This document shows, in pieces, positions 42,375-51,705 of a stretch of DNA of 59,488 nt. The notes below the pieces were generated by a model. It saw only the letters and a list, made by a program, of their open reading frames with translations, was not told where the DNA came from and did no database searches. Made by a program: the position numbers and the translations under genes. Within the stretch, counting starts at the first letter, position 1, and every line of letters begins with the position of its first letter. Source of the stretch: Methanofollis fontis (GTDB taxonomy: Archaea; Halobacteriota; Methanomicrobia; Methanomicrobiales; Methanofollaceae); NCBI RefSeq assembly GCF_004297185.1, contig NZ_PGCL01000007.1:1-59488 (forward strand), written 5' to 3'.

Positions 42375-43124
42375 ATGCTGACATTTATCGGGCTCGGTCT
42401 CTATGATGAGACCGACATATCTCTGAAGGGCCTCGAACGGATACGCCGCTCTGAGCATGTATTTCTGGAACGATATACCTCCATCCTCACCGGCACCGAC
42501 CCCGGTCGCCTTGAGGCGCTGTTTGGAAAACCGCTCCGGATGCTCGATCGGGAGGACGTCGAGAACCATCCGGAGACCTTTCTCACCCTCGCAAAGGATG
42601 CGGACGTCGCCTTCCTCACTGCAGGGGACCCGATGGTCTCCACCACGCATATCGACCTGCGGATCAGGGCGGCGTCGATGGGGATCGAGACCTCGATCAT
42701 TCATGGTGCCTCAATCGTCAGCGCCGTCTGCGGGCTGACCGGGCTCCAGAACTATCGGTTCGGGAAGTCCTGCTCCCTGCCGTTCCCCTACGGGCGATGG
42801 GCGCCGACGACACCGATCGAGGTGATCGAGCACAACATGGCAGAGAACCTCCATACCCTGGTCTATCTCGACATCCAGCCCGGGCGGTATATGACCGTCC
42901 ATGAGGCGGTGGGGATGCTCGAGGGGATGGCGGCGGAGCGCGGCCTCTCCATCCCGGTGTATGTGGGGGTGGCGCGGGCGGGTTCGCCCTCGCCGGTGGT
43001 CGCTGCCGGCGATGCCGCCGCCCTTGAAGGTGTGGATTTTGGCGACCCCCTCCATATCCTGGTGGTGCCCGGCGACCTCCACCTGATGGAGCGCGACTAC
43101 CTGGAGACCTTTGCCGGGCTATGA
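42375..43124 (+). CDS. dphB: diphthine synthase
   Basis: The 249-residue SAM-dependent methyltransferase adds methyl groups to the modified histidine of elongation factor 2. It has [16 protein letters not shown] at the start, [13 protein letters not shown] near residue 75-87 and [21 protein letters not shown] near 115. The fold is that of tetrapyrrole methylases. It starts seven bases after the previous stop and overlaps the next gene as ATGA. Confidence 0.95.
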   Translation: MLTFIGLGLYDETDISLKGLERIRRSEHVFLERYTSILTGTDPGRLEALFGKPLRMLDREDVENHPETFLTLAKDADVAFLTAGDPMVSTTHIDLRIRAASMGIETSIIHGASIVSAVCGLTGLQNYRFGKSCSLPFPYGRWAPTTPIEVIEHNMAENLHTLVYLDIQPGRYMTVHEAVGMLEGMAAERGLSIPVYVGVARAGSPSPVVAAGDAAALEGVDFGDPLHILVVPGDLHLMERDYLETFAGL

Positions 43125-43675
43125 GCGCCCTGCTCGACGCCCTGGAGGCGGCACTCCTCAGGACCGGATCGCTCCCGTCTGCCGATTCGCCCCTTGGCGC
43201 CGTCTCCGGTGTGATCCTGAGGATGGCGACCTCGTATCTCTCCGACGGGCGGACGTTTGAGCACCGGGGTGACGATGTGAATGCCCATGCGAGCGCCGTC
43301 TATGCATTCGGCTGGCTGGATGCAGGTATCTATCTTGGTTATCTCACCTCCTCCGGCGTTCCGCTCCCTTCCTTCGGGGCGGCGATACCCGCCGATCAGG
43401 CGGAGCACCTTGCCGAGAAGAGCGGGCGCTACCGCCGTCTGCTCGATCAGGCGATCGCCGCCCTCGAACCGGCCCCTGATCCCGAGACGCCGATGCACCC
43501 CGCCGCCTCCCGGTTACTCGCCGAGGGGCGTGCCGCCCTGCTGCGCGGGAGTGCGGAAGGAGATGATGACGCCGCTGCCCTTGCATGGTATTCGTACGGC
43601 TTTGGCTGGCTTGATGCCGGTGTGCAGGCAGGCCTCTTCAGGATCATCGCTTCCCGTGAAATCTTCACTGTATGA
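43121..43675 (+). CDS. DUF357 protein, duplicated domain
   Basis: The 184-residue protein contains two copies of the DUF357 helical motif: [31 protein letters not shown] (about 40-70) and a weaker second [36 protein letters not shown] (about 130-166). The family is archaeal and uncharacterised. It is translationally coupled to dphB (ATGA), which is seen in other archaea and suggests a translation-related role. Confidence 0.82.
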   Translation: MSALLDALEAALLRTGSLPSADSPLGAVSGVILRMATSYLSDGRTFEHRGDDVNAHASAVYAFGWLDAGIYLGYLTSSGVPLPSFGAAIPADQAEHLAEKSGRYRRLLDQAIAALEPAPDPETPMHPAASRLLAEGRAALLRGSAEGDDDAAALAWYSYGFGWLDAGVQAGLFRIIASREIFTV

Positions 43676-43772
43676 GTCTTTCCGGCCATTCCATTCCTCA
43701 AAGCGTTTATACTATGCTCCATAACCTTATGGAACAGGCGGCATGCCACTCCGGGGCATGCCCGGGGGCTGA

Positions 43773-44816
43773 ATGAAGCGGTCTCAGTGGAAGTGGCTGT
43801 TTGTCTCTCTGGGTTTCAGTACGGTCGTGCTCGCGCTCGTCCTCTATTTCACCTTTGACGAGTCGACGATCGACTACCTCAAACAGCTGAACCCCTGGTG
43901 CCTGCTCCTGGCGCTGCTGGCCCATGTCGTCGCCCTCGGTTTCTGGGCCGGTCGGATGAAGTCCATGTCGCGGTCGCTCGGCTACTCGGTCGGTTTCTTC
44001 CACTGTCTCAATGCCGTGTTCGCCAACCTGCTTATCGCCGCCATCACGCCGTCGCAGGCAGGCGGCGAACCGGTGCGCATCCATGAGCTCTACCGCGCCG
44101 AAGTGCGCCTCGGTGACGCCACGGCCGTCGTGATCATGGAACGTATCCTGGACGGGGTCGTCCTTGTAGCGATCAGCCTGGTCTCGATGCTCCTTCTCGG
44201 GCAGCAGTGGCAGAGCATGGCACCCGGCCTTGCAGCATTCATCTATCTCTCCTGGGGCCTGATCGCCGTTCTCGTGTTCTTCTTTGCGTACTCGGTGAAA
44301 AACCCGCAGATGCTCAAAGACCTGCTCAGACGCATCTCAGTCTGGCTGGAACGCCGGAAACGGCGTCGCAACGCCGAAAAATTAAACGCACTCCTGGAGC
44401 GGATCGACAATGAGGTGGACAATTTCCACGACAGCCTCGGGCGCTTTGTCAACCACGGCAAGGCGGGTCTGGTCTGGGGAACCCTTTTTACCGCCATCTT
44501 CTGGACGATCGAGTTCCTGATCCCCTCGGTGATCCTGGTGGGTCTCGGGGAGAAACCCTATTTTGTCGAGTCCTTCATCGCCCAGATCATCATCGCCCTG
44601 CTGATGATGATCCCCCTCACGCCGGGCGGGTCCGGGGTGGCCGAGGTGTCGGCGACCTCGATCTACGGCATGTTCGTAAACTCTTCGATTCTGGGGGTGT
44701 TCGTGCTGTTATGGCGGATGATATTCTACTACTTCAACATCTTCCTCGGCTTTGCTGCCAGTATCGGGATCCTGCAGCGCGAGGTGAAGCGGGACCGCCG
44801 GTGCCGCAACCATTAA
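43773..44816 (+). CDS. flippase-like (UPF0104 / LPG synthase membrane region) protein
   Basis: This 347-residue polytopic membrane protein has about eight hydrophobic segments. The family motif ITPSQAGGEPVRIHELYR (near residue 92-109) and PLTPGGSGVAEVS (near 285) are visible. Members are related to the membrane domain of lysylphosphatidylglycerol synthase and are thought to move or flip lipids. A basic cytoplasmic loop (RRISVWLERRKRRRN, about 188-202) is between helices. Substrate unknown. Confidence 0.85.
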   Translation: MKRSQWKWLFVSLGFSTVVLALVLYFTFDESTIDYLKQLNPWCLLLALLAHVVALGFWAGRMKSMSRSLGYSVGFFHCLNAVFANLLIAAITPSQAGGEPVRIHELYRAEVRLGDATAVVIMERILDGVVLVAISLVSMLLLGQQWQSMAPGLAAFIYLSWGLIAVLVFFFAYSVKNPQMLKDLLRRISVWLERRKRRRNAEKLNALLERIDNEVDNFHDSLGRFVNHGKAGLVWGTLFTAIFWTIEFLIPSVILVGLGEKPYFVESFIAQIIIALLMMIPLTPGGSGVAEVSATSIYGMFVNSSILGVFVLLWRMIFYYFNIFLGFAASIGILQREVKRDRRCRNH

Positions 44817-44840
44817 CCATGATGAGGCGATCTCCTCTTC

Positions 44841-45290
44841 ATGGTTGCCGTCGATGCCTCGGTGCGGGGTGTGTTCTTTACTGCCGCCTCCGGAGGGGCG
44901 GTGCCGGCCGTTCTTCTTGAACTCTCACCTGGCAGGGCGCTGCCGATCTATATCGGGCTCTGGGAGGCGATATCGATCAATAATGCGCTGAATAATGATC
45001 TCCTCCCCCGCCCGGGCACCCACGACCTCTTCATGTCGATGCTCGATTCCTATGACATCAGGGTGGAGGGGCTCCATATCGACGATCTCAGGGAGGGCGT
45101 CTTTTATGCCCGCCTGCTCTCGGTCAGGGACGGTGGAGAGGAGAGTCTTGACTGCCGGCCAAGCGACGGTATCGCCATCGCCCTCCGGGCCGGTGCCCCG
45201 ATCACCATTGAGGAGGCGGTTGTCGAGGCGGCGGCGGTGGACGAGGCCGATCTCCCCGACTATGTTGACCTTGCCTCCTACCTCTCCTGA
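44841..45290 (+). CDS. bifunctional nuclease family protein (DUF151)
   Basis: The 149-residue protein shows the DUF151 layout: LPIYIGLWEAISINNALNN (near 34-52), RPGTHDLFMSMLDSY and CRPSDGIAIALRAGAPI (near 95-111). Plant and bacterial relatives have RNase/DNase activity; archaeal function is untested. It is convergent with hisE, with five bases between the stops. Confidence 0.87.
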   Translation: MVAVDASVRGVFFTAASGGAVPAVLLELSPGRALPIYIGLWEAISINNALNNDLLPRPGTHDLFMSMLDSYDIRVEGLHIDDLREGVFYARLLSVRDGGEESLDCRPSDGIAIALRAGAPITIEEAVVEAAAVDEADLPDYVDLASYLS

Positions 45291-45295
45291 ACTGC

Positions 45296-45589
45296 TTATC
45301 GTCTTCGTGCCGCCAGTTCGGCCAGCACCTCATCGAATGTCAGGCCCGCCGCCTTGAGGGCGATCATCAAATGAAACAGCAGGTCGGCGCCCTCTTCGAT
45401 GCTCCGCTCTGGCACGCCGTTCTTGACGGCCAGAATGAACTCGGTCGCCTCCTCGCCGACTTTTTCCAGGGACTTGTCGATCCCCTTCCGGTGGGTGAGC
45501 ACCGAACTCACATAGGAATCGGTCGAGGGGTGGTCGGCCCGTTCGCAGATCACCGCCCAGAGGTCGGCGAGCACGTCTGAATCGCTCAT
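45296..45589 (-). CDS. hisE: phosphoribosyl-ATP diphosphatase
   Basis: The second step of histidine synthesis: hydrolysis of PR-ATP to PR-AMP and diphosphate. The 97-residue protein has the MazG-like helices with KVGEEATEFILAVKN (near 43-57) and EEGADLLFHLMIAL (near 65-78), whose Glu/Asp residues bind Mg2+. It is separate from HisI, as is common in archaea. ATGA overlap with the NusA-like gene makes an unusual two-gene operon. Confidence 0.94.
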   Translation of the reverse strand: MSDSDVLADLWAVICERADHPSTDSYVSSVLTHRKGIDKSLEKVGEEATEFILAVKNGVPERSIEEGADLLFHLMIALKAAGLTFDEVLAELAARRR

Positions 45590-46053
45590 GCCTCCTCTTC
45601 CTCCCCCTCCGCCGCGGCCGCCGGGGTGAGCACGACGTCCCCGATCTCATCAGAGAAGAAACGCTTCACCAGCATCCGTGCCTTCTCGATGGTGCTGCCC
45701 CCCTTCCCGATCGCAATGCCGAGGTCGGTCTTTCTGCAGACGACCACATTCATCTTTCCGCTCTCCTCGTCTATGGAAACTCCGGCCACCTCGACCGGCC
45801 TGAAGATGTTGGCGATGAAGGTCTCCTCGTCTTCGGCGTACTCCACCATCTCGATCCGCCTGCCGAGCACCTTCTGCATTTTTCTGATATTTTCACCTTT
45901 TTTTCCGATTGCAAGTCCCATGTCGCCTGGTTTGATCACATAGATCACCCGGTCGAAGCGGTCGTCGATCAGGCAGTCCACCGCCACTGAACGTGTGAGA
46001 ATTCTCAGTTCCTCGATATATCGTCGCTCTTTAAATCCAATATTTCTGTCCAT
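45586..46053 (-). CDS. nusA: NusA-like KH-domain transcription factor
   Basis: The archaeal NusA-like protein has two KH RNA-binding domains and no S1 domain. The 155 residues carry GxxG loops GKKGENIRKMQKVLG (about residues 49-63) and GKGGSTIEKARMLV (about 116-129). The acidic tail EGEEEEA is typical. It is thought to act in transcription elongation or rRNA synthesis. AGGATATC lies before the ATG. Confidence 0.92.
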   Translation of the reverse strand: MDRNIGFKERRYIEELRILTRSVAVDCLIDDRFDRVIYVIKPGDMGLAIGKKGENIRKMQKVLGRRIEMVEYAEDEETFIANIFRPVEVAGVSIDEESGKMNVVVCRKTDLGIAIGKGGSTIEKARMLVKRFFSDEIGDVVLTPAAAAEGEEEEA

Positions 46054-46296
46054 TGTTGATATCCTTTTGAATTTTGATATACTCTAATATCTGTTCTGTT
46101 TATGGTTGAGTGGTCTGTGATGTGCCCATATATATTTTCTCTGGAGCAAAAAAAGGTCGCCTGACCGGTGATATGCCGGTCCGGCGGGAATGGCACTACG
46201 ATGATGGTTCTGTTACTGTGTGGCATGTCCCGTCAGATGGGTGTGTCCGACCATCTGCCGGGGACAACCGCCCGTATTGTCGGTTGTCGTATATAT

Positions 46297-46974
46297 TTAT
46301 TTCCGTTTGGTCTGGACGGTGTGGTGGGCCCCCACGCCGCCCTGACGACACCGCTCCGCGTTTTCCCCGATAATGAGGGCGAGTGCATCGGTGCAGTGCG
46401 AGGGCGCCAGATAGGGCAGGGTGCGGAGGGCGGTTCGGTCGGTGTTGGAGACGGCGTGGAAACCGCCGATCGCCCCGTGGACGGTGCCGTGCCCCCGCAC
46501 ATCCTCGATGATCGTGCTGATGTGCGGATGGGCGCACCCCGTGATGATGAAGAAACCATCCGCTCCCTCCAGGGCCAGCGCCTGTTCTGGAATGGCGCCG
46601 GCCAGTGGACCGGTGGAGAAGATGCCGGGAGCGATTTCCTGCCAGTCCCTGACGATATGCATCCGGGCGACGCTCTGTACTGCGGTCTTTGTCTCATCAG
46701 AAAAGGTATCCAGGAGGTAGACGTCGAGATCGGGGTTTCTGCCGAGCACGGCGGCGAGTCCGCCGATATGGTCCCAGTGGTCATGGGAGAGCACAAGTGT
46801 GCGGATATCTGCGGGATCGATCCCCAGGGCCGCCATGTTGGAGGCGAGGACCGCCGCATCGCCGCCGGTGTCAAAGAGGAGGGCGGCCTCCTTGATATAG
46901 CAGGAAAATCCCCACTCCGTCTTGAGGCGGGAGTCGCCGGGGATGTTGTTGTAGATCTCGGTGATGGTAAACAT
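46297..46974 (-). CDS. MBL-fold metallohydrolase (COG1237 type)
   Basis: The 225-residue protein has FDTGGDAAVLASNM and the zinc motif LSHDHWDHIGG (near residues 72-82), plus GCAHPHI near 145 and a HAVSNTDRT-like GGFH segment near 170. The family is annotated as 7,8-dihydropterin-6-yl-methyl-(ribofuranosyl)aminobenzene 5'-phosphate synthase because of a methanogen enzyme of methanopterin synthesis, but assignment for this member is uncertain. It is a single gene with a TATA-like AATAAATA about 35 bases upstream. Confidence 0.83.
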   Translation of the reverse strand: MFTITEIYNNIPGDSRLKTEWGFSCYIKEAALLFDTGGDAAVLASNMAALGIDPADIRTLVLSHDHWDHIGGLAAVLGRNPDLDVYLLDTFSDETKTAVQSVARMHIVRDWQEIAPGIFSTGPLAGAIPEQALALEGADGFFIITGCAHPHISTIIEDVRGHGTVHGAIGGFHAVSNTDRTALRTLPYLAPSHCTDALALIIGENAERCRQGGVGAHHTVQTKRK

Positions 46975-47006
46975 AGCAGATCGAGCGCTCTATCCCTGCA
47001 TAACAG

Positions 47007-47015
47007 TATTTATTG
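47007..47015 (-). promoter_or_regulatory. TATA-like element of the MBL gene
   Basis: The minus strand reads CCCCAATAAATACTG. A start site near 46985 would leave a leader of about 10 bases before the ATG at 46974. Confidence 0.4.
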
Positions 47016-47038
47016 GGGTAATTGCCGGGATCGGGGAG

Positions 47039-47049
47039 AAAAGAAAAAA
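47039..47049 (-). terminator. T-rich terminator after the SIMPL gene
   Basis: After the stop, the minus strand reads CCCCCCTTTTTTCTTTTCTCC. It lies just upstream of the MBL promoter, so the two genes are separate units. Confidence 0.55.
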
Positions 47050-47055
47050 GGGGGG

Positions 47056-47787
47056 TTAGCGGCAGAGGTAGGTGATGCTCACCGATGCCGTGACCTTCAC
47101 ATCGCCGGTCTCGATGGGGGTCGGCACCGCCCCGGCAGCGCTCTCCACCATGTCATAGGCGCGGTAGTTGCCGTACATCGGGACATATGTCCCGCCGATG
47201 GAGATCTCCTTGACGCCGGTGATGGTCATGTCGGCAGCGACGGCGACGGCATCGGCATCGGAGCGTGCCTGATCAACTGCCTTTGTCAGCGCCTCGCTCC
47301 TGAACTGCTGCTGCCGCTCGGTGCTGAGCGTGAAGTAGAGGTTGTTCACCCGGTTTGCCCCGTTTGAGACCGCCAGATCGATGATCTCGCCGGTGCGGGT
47401 GACATCGTTCAGGGTGACCTCCAGCGTGTTGGTGACATGGTAGACGATGGTGCTCCCACCGAAGGGTCTTGTTTCGTCCTGTTTTTCGGGATAGATGTTG
47501 TAGCCGGTGGTCTTCAGATCTTCAGGGGCGATTCCGGCCGCCTTGAGGGCCGCGATCACGCCGTCCATTGCTGCGGCGTTTGCCGTCTGGGCTACCTTCG
47601 GATCGGTGTTCTGGGTCTCGACGGCAAAGGATATCACGGCGCGGTCCGGGGTTGTGGTGACCTCGCCGGTGCCGGACGCATGGATCAGGCGTTCGTCGGT
47701 GCTGTCGGTGGCGGCGCTGGCGCTCCAGACGCCTGCCGCCAGCAGCACCAGCAGTGCCGCACAGAGTGCGAGTGTTCGGGTCTTCAT
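47056..47787 (-). CDS. secreted SIMPL-domain protein (DUF541)
   Basis: The start at MKTRTLALCAALLVLLAAG gives a signal peptide and 243 residues; an ATG three codons earlier is possible. The SIMPL/DUF541 domain is shown by TTTPDRAVISFAVETQNTDP near 45-64 and LKTTGYNIYPEKQ near 95-107. The family is exported; its function is unknown, with suggested roles in the envelope or stress. No C-terminal anchor is present. Confidence 0.87.
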   Translation of the reverse strand: MKTRTLALCAALLVLLAAGVWSASAATDSTDERLIHASGTGEVTTTPDRAVISFAVETQNTDPKVAQTANAAAMDGVIAALKAAGIAPEDLKTTGYNIYPEKQDETRPFGGSTIVYHVTNTLEVTLNDVTRTGEIIDLAVSNGANRVNNLYFTLSTERQQQFRSEALTKAVDQARSDADAVAVAADMTITGVKEISIGGTYVPMYGNYRAYDMVESAAGAVPTPIETGDVKVTASVSITYLCR

Positions 47788-47911
47788 GACAATCATACCC
47801 TATTCTGGCATCTGAATAGAAATACCTTCCCAAGAGTTCAAAAAAATTCGCAGTTAATATCTCATGGATCGCGGATCAGGGGGATTTTTGTGGGTTTTTG
47901 TGGTGTGGTGG

Positions 47912-48715
47912 ATGGGGGTTCCGCCTCCCGCCCCCCCCGGTCATTATGATAGGGGCGAGGACAGTATTCGGGCTCGTCCCCGGGTGAAGGATTCGTCCCG
48001 TCAATCATCATGGGACAGAGGAAACCACCAGCAGAATAACTCACCTCCTCTTCATACCCGCGGTTTCAACGATCTGCTCCCTATCCTATCGAGGGTGTGG
48101 GCCCGGGCGGGGTCTCCCCTCCCGGTCCGGGGCGATTAATTGATCGCGAACAGCATGGGACGGGGGGTTCCACCCCCCGCTCCCCCCGGTCAATACGATA
48201 GGGGACGGGGGCAGTATTCGGGCTCATCCCTGGGTGAAGGATTCGTCCAGTCAATCATCATGGGGCAGAGGAACCCACCAACAAAGATAATCCGCATCAG
48301 CCCCATTTCCACGGCTTCAACGATCTGCTCCCTATCCCGTCGAGGGGGGGGGTCCGTGCGGGGTCTCCCCTCCCGGTCCGGGGCGATTAATCGATCGCGA
48401 ACAGCATGGGACGGGGGGTTCCACCCCCCGCTCCCCCCGGTCAATACGATAGGGACGGGGACGGTTCTGCGGAGCATCCCCTCATACGTGGGTTCGTCCC
48501 GTCAATCATCATGGGACAGAGGGACCCACCAGCCAGAATAACCCACATCCTCTTCATATCCACGGCTTCAATGATCCGCTCCCTATCCTATCGAGGGGGT
48601 GGGTCCGGGAGGGGCCTCCCCTCCCGGCCAGGTGCGATTAATCGATCGCGAACAGCATGGGACGGGGGTTTCCATCCCCCGCACTCTCCATATATCTACA
48701 CGGGCAGGGGCCACC
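47912..48715 (-). repeat. tandem array of 251-bp non-coding repeats (three units plus a fragment)
   Basis: Units at 47912-48154 (more diverged), 48155-48405, 48406-48656 and a partial at 48657-48715. The junction text GATCGCGAACAGCATGGGACGGGGG recurs three times at 251-base spacing. Each unit has the hairpin GGGGGGT-TCC-ACCCCCC, then CTCCCCCCGGTCAATACGATAGGG, a GGGTGAAGGATTCG block, a CAATCATCATGGGACAG block, a CTCCCTATCCTATCGAGG block and a GGGTCTCCCCTCCCGG block. The period is not a multiple of three, so the open frames across it are not genes. It fills the gap between the SIMPL gene and the ion channel gene. Confidence 0.92.
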
Positions 48716-48784
48716 CCTCAGGAAAATGCCCGGAATGTGCCTATTCAGCCCGACAATCCCGCATGCACCTGGCTTTACGCTCAA

Positions 48785-49501
48785 CTATTTCCGATCGCCC
48801 TCATCGGCGCCTGAGGAGAGGGACCCGATCAGGCGGGCGATGAAGACTGCCATGAAGAGCGAACCGGAGATCGCCTCGAGATAGGCGAGGGAGCGTACCG
48901 GTGCGGTGAGGGGGGTGATGTCGCCGTAGCCGACGGTCGTGAGGGTGATGAAGCTGAAGTACAGGAAATCAGAGAAGACCATGATGCCGCCGGGACCACC
49001 CCCGCCGGAGAGCATGAAGGTCTCCGGGCTGATCGCCGCTGCAACTGAATAGGCGTTTGCCCAGGTGATCCCCATCAGCAGGTAGATGGCCACGGCCCCG
49101 AAGATCATGTCGTCGGTCAGTCTGCCCCTGATGATGGACCGCAAAATGGCCAGGGTGGTGAAGCTGTAGAGCAGGATGGAGGAGATCCCCTGCGCCAGGA
49201 CAATGTGGGGGTACTGGAAGAAATAGTCAGACCAGCCGATGCCGATCGCCGGCACCGCCAGAAACACGGCAAAGTAGAAGGGCCCTCGCCGTTCGCTCAC
49301 AGAGAAGACTGCTGTTATCAGGGTGGCGGTGGAGACGATCTTCAGGGCGAGCATCCCGATCGCCGAATTTTCGAGGTAGGGGTAGAGCACCAGCAGGAGG
49401 ACGAGCGGGAGGGCGAGCAGCAGATATTTATGCCCTTCAAGCCGCCGGTGCACCCGCATGCCGTGGGCCACGATATCATCCGCATCCCCGTTTCCCGTCA
49501 T
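48785..49501 (-). CDS. potassium-channel-like ion channel protein
   Basis: The 238-residue membrane protein has about five hydrophobic segments followed by a pore loop with the selectivity filter TTVGYGDI (near residues 189-196) and a last inner helix. The shape fits the small two-TM-pore ion channel family (Pfam ion_trans_2) with extra N-terminal helices. There is no RCK or cyclic-nucleotide domain. K+ selectivity is expected from the filter. Confidence 0.9.
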   Translation of the reverse strand: MTGNGDADDIVAHGMRVHRRLEGHKYLLLALPLVLLLVLYPYLENSAIGMLALKIVSTATLITAVFSVSERRGPFYFAVFLAVPAIGIGWSDYFFQYPHIVLAQGISSILLYSFTTLAILRSIIRGRLTDDMIFGAVAIYLLMGITWANAYSVAAAISPETFMLSGGGGPGGIMVFSDFLYFSFITLTTVGYGDITPLTAPVRSLAYLEAISGSLFMAVFIARLIGSLSSGADEGDRK

Positions 49502-49694
49502 TTATCGCCCTCTTCAGTCCGCAGTATCCCTCTGGTCTCTTCTGATATGGTCTTTTTCTTTTTTCAGCAGTCCGCACCGCCAGGAAACGACTCAATCCTG
49601 TATGCGTGGGTGAGCGGTTCCATCATGGATTCACTCTGCCTGGACGGGCGACCGGGTGGTGCCGTGAAAACCTTAATCGTCCGGTGAATTTGAG

Positions 49695-50051
49695 ATGTAT
49701 ATGGAAAATATGCCGAAAAAAAAGCATTCTTCGTCCGGTGACGCTGCCGGGCCCTGTGGGATGGTGTCCGATCCCCCCATCGGAGACCTCCACGCACCAC
49801 GCGGCCGTCGGCGGTGCGATCTCTGCGGGGAATGGTATCTGCCGGACTCCTCTTCTGACCAGAATGCCGATCTCTGTCCGGTCTGCCGGCGCACCTCTGT
49901 ACGCATCTGCCCCTACTGTGAACGCCCGTTCAGGACGGACGCATGGCTGCACGATATCTGCCCGGAGTGTTATGATGAGCAGGAGTGGCGGCAGTGCGGC
50001 GGCCGCGGGGATGAGGGCGAAGAGGATTTTGACAGCCTGGACGGCTACTGA
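49695..50051 (+). CDS. small protein with four CxxC zinc motifs
   Basis: The 118-residue protein has four cysteine pairs: CDLC (residues 41-44), CPVC, CPYC and CPEC, enough for two zinc ribbons, with an acidic tail (DEGEEDFDSLDGY). The N-terminus is low complexity. No family was recognised. It overlaps the end of the convergent membrane protein gene by seven bases. ATG at 49701 is another start. A competing frame of 170 residues covers the same stretch and is taken as a shadow. Confidence 0.65.
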   Translation: MYMENMPKKKHSSSGDAAGPCGMVSDPPIGDLHAPRGRRRCDLCGEWYLPDSSSDQNADLCPVCRRTSVRICPYCERPFRTDAWLHDICPECYDEQEWRQCGGRGDEGEEDFDSLDGY

Positions 50052-51151
50052 CCCGCTCTTTTATTCCCCTTCTGCCGCAGGATCAACCGCAGGTTCGGGA
50101 CGATCATATACACTGTGAACCCCCCGCCGATACGGTGACTCTCCGGCCGATAGACCGAGAGGCGCATGAATTCGTTCTCCAGGTCTTCAAGTTGAGCACA
50201 GTATTCATCCCCGTCCTCCCTGCTGGACCGTGCGATGCGCTCTGCAGCGGGGAGGATCCGTTCCCTGAGCGCTGATACGCGTGTCTGGTTTACATCGGTC
50301 AGGAGCAGGCGTGAGGCCCGCCCCTGCAGGGTCCGAACGATGATCAGCTGGGCGAGCAGGATCGGGACGATCGGGAGCAGGCTTTTAAAGAGGGTGATAT
50401 TCTCAAAGTCCATCAGGGTGTTCAGCGTCATGCCGGGCAGGAGCATGGCGGCGATAACCAGGGTGCCGGCAATGGCGGCGCCGACGCCGATGAATGCCAG
50501 AATCGTCACCGTGGAGCGGATCCCCCCCTGGATCCCCTCCTTCACGTCCTGCCTGATGTCGATGACATTGCGGAAAAAACCCGGGGAATAGGGCTTCATC
50601 CCCCAGATCACCGCATAGAAGAGGATGATTGCGATCGACTGCACCGCAATGATCAGGGTGATCATCAGGTCGAATTTGCCGGTGATGGCGCGGAAGAGGG
50701 CGAAGAGGATATCGATGGAGTATATCAGCCAGAACCCGGGTGCGAGGGGCTGACTGTTGATGAAGAAGAGGTTCCAGACGATCTCGATAATTCCGCTTGT
50801 GTTTGAGGTGACCGCACCCTTGATCGCTCCGATCTCCTTGAGTTTCCCGATATACTCAGTAATCTCCGATCGTTGCGGGAGCGCCGGACCCGCCCCGCCA
50901 GAGGGGATGAACATCATAAAGGGGTTGACCATATACAGCAGAAAACTCGCCACAATCCAGAACATGAAAAAGTCCGGAAGGGCAAACAGGAGAACCAGGA
51001 TCACGCCGACCGAGACGGTGATCACCGCCCGTTCGCCAACACCCGCTCTCCTGTCCTCTCTGAGGGCAGACCCATACTCTTCGGCATCTTTCAGCGCCTC
51101 CCTGACTCCGGCGCAGAACTTCTCCGCTGCTCCGGCACAGCCCTCATTCAT
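50045..51151 (-). CDS. multi-pass membrane protein of unknown function
   Basis: The 368-residue protein has an N-terminal cytoplasmic helix rich in acidic residues, then about seven hydrophobic segments (for example ITVSVGVILVLLFALPDFFM and STVTILAFIGVGAAIAGTLV), and a C-terminal soluble part of about 90 residues that could form a coiled coil (about 290-340). The ATG at 51151 was chosen over a TTG two codons upstream. No family was recognised and no partner is adjacent. A channel or transporter is possible but not supported by a motif. Confidence 0.7.
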   Translation of the reverse strand: MNEGCAGAAEKFCAGVREALKDAEEYGSALREDRRAGVGERAVITVSVGVILVLLFALPDFFMFWIVASFLLYMVNPFMMFIPSGGAGPALPQRSEITEYIGKLKEIGAIKGAVTSNTSGIIEIVWNLFFINSQPLAPGFWLIYSIDILFALFRAITGKFDLMITLIIAVQSIAIILFYAVIWGMKPYSPGFFRNVIDIRQDVKEGIQGGIRSTVTILAFIGVGAAIAGTLVIAAMLLPGMTLNTLMDFENITLFKSLLPIVPILLAQLIIVRTLQGRASRLLLTDVNQTRVSALRERILPAAERIARSSREDGDEYCAQLEDLENEFMRLSVYRPESHRIGGGFTVYMIVPNLRLILRQKGNKRAGQ

Positions 51152-51189
51152 ACACAAAATGAAGCCTGATGCCGATTAATTCTTTCCAT

Positions 51190-51660
51190 TTATCCCTCTC
51201 TGCCGCGCCCTCCGTGAACGAATCTCAGTGATGCCGAGTTTATGCAGAAACGCCTGGAGGTCGGTGGTGGACCGTCGTCGAAGACATGACCGAGGTGGGC
51301 ATCGCAGCGGGCGCAGAGTACCTCGGTTCTGATCATGCCGAATGTGCGATCGATACGCATCTTGAGGTTGAGTGCGGAGACCGGGGCGGTAAAACTCGGC
51401 CATCCGGTGCCTGAGTCAAACTTTGCATCTGAACTGAAGAGATCGGTGCCGCAACAGATGCACCGGTAGATCCCGTTCTCGTGGCAGTCATGGTAACGCC
51501 CGGTAAATGGCGCCTCGGTGCCCCCCTGCCGCGCAATCCTGAATGCCTCCGGGCTGAGGCGCTCCCTCCATTCGTCCTCGCTCAGGCGGCAGCGTTCCAC
51601 CTCGAGGGTCTCGCCGGTCACCGCCCGGTAGATGGGTATCCGCTCCTTCTCCTCCTCCAT
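51190..51660 (-). CDS. msrB: peptide-methionine (R)-S-oxide reductase
   Basis: MsrB reduces methionine-R-sulfoxide in proteins. The 156-residue enzyme has two zinc CxxC pairs (CICC near residue 68 and CARC near 118), GTGWPSF and the catalytic Cys in FCINSASL near residues 138-145. The [12 protein letters not shown] text replaces the more common RYCINS, a conservative change. It is a stand-alone MsrB, not fused to MsrA. Confidence 0.93.
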   Translation of the reverse strand: MEEEKERIPIYRAVTGETLEVERCRLSEDEWRERLSPEAFRIARQGGTEAPFTGRYHDCHENGIYRCICCGTDLFSSDAKFDSGTGWPSFTAPVSALNLKMRIDRTFGMIRTEVLCARCDAHLGHVFDDGPPPTSRRFCINSASLRFVHGGRGREG

Positions 51661-51705
51661 GCTCCGGGGTGGTGCCGGCAGATAATAAAGAGGGGGGTCG
51701 TGCTC

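Noticed and set aside
46168-47367. 399-codon plus-strand open frame
   Set aside because: It runs antisense to the MBL hydrolase and SIMPL genes, both of which have clear family motifs and signal or promoter features.
47912-48715. Possible CRISPR array
   Set aside because: The repeat unit is about 251 bases and conserved in blocks over its whole length. There are no short direct repeats with unique spacers and no cas genes.
47862-48843. Three overlapping plus-strand frames with repeated Pro-rich peptides
   Set aside because: The frames follow the 251-bp repeat, whose period is not a multiple of three, so the reading frame changes from unit to unit. No ribosome site or family match is seen.
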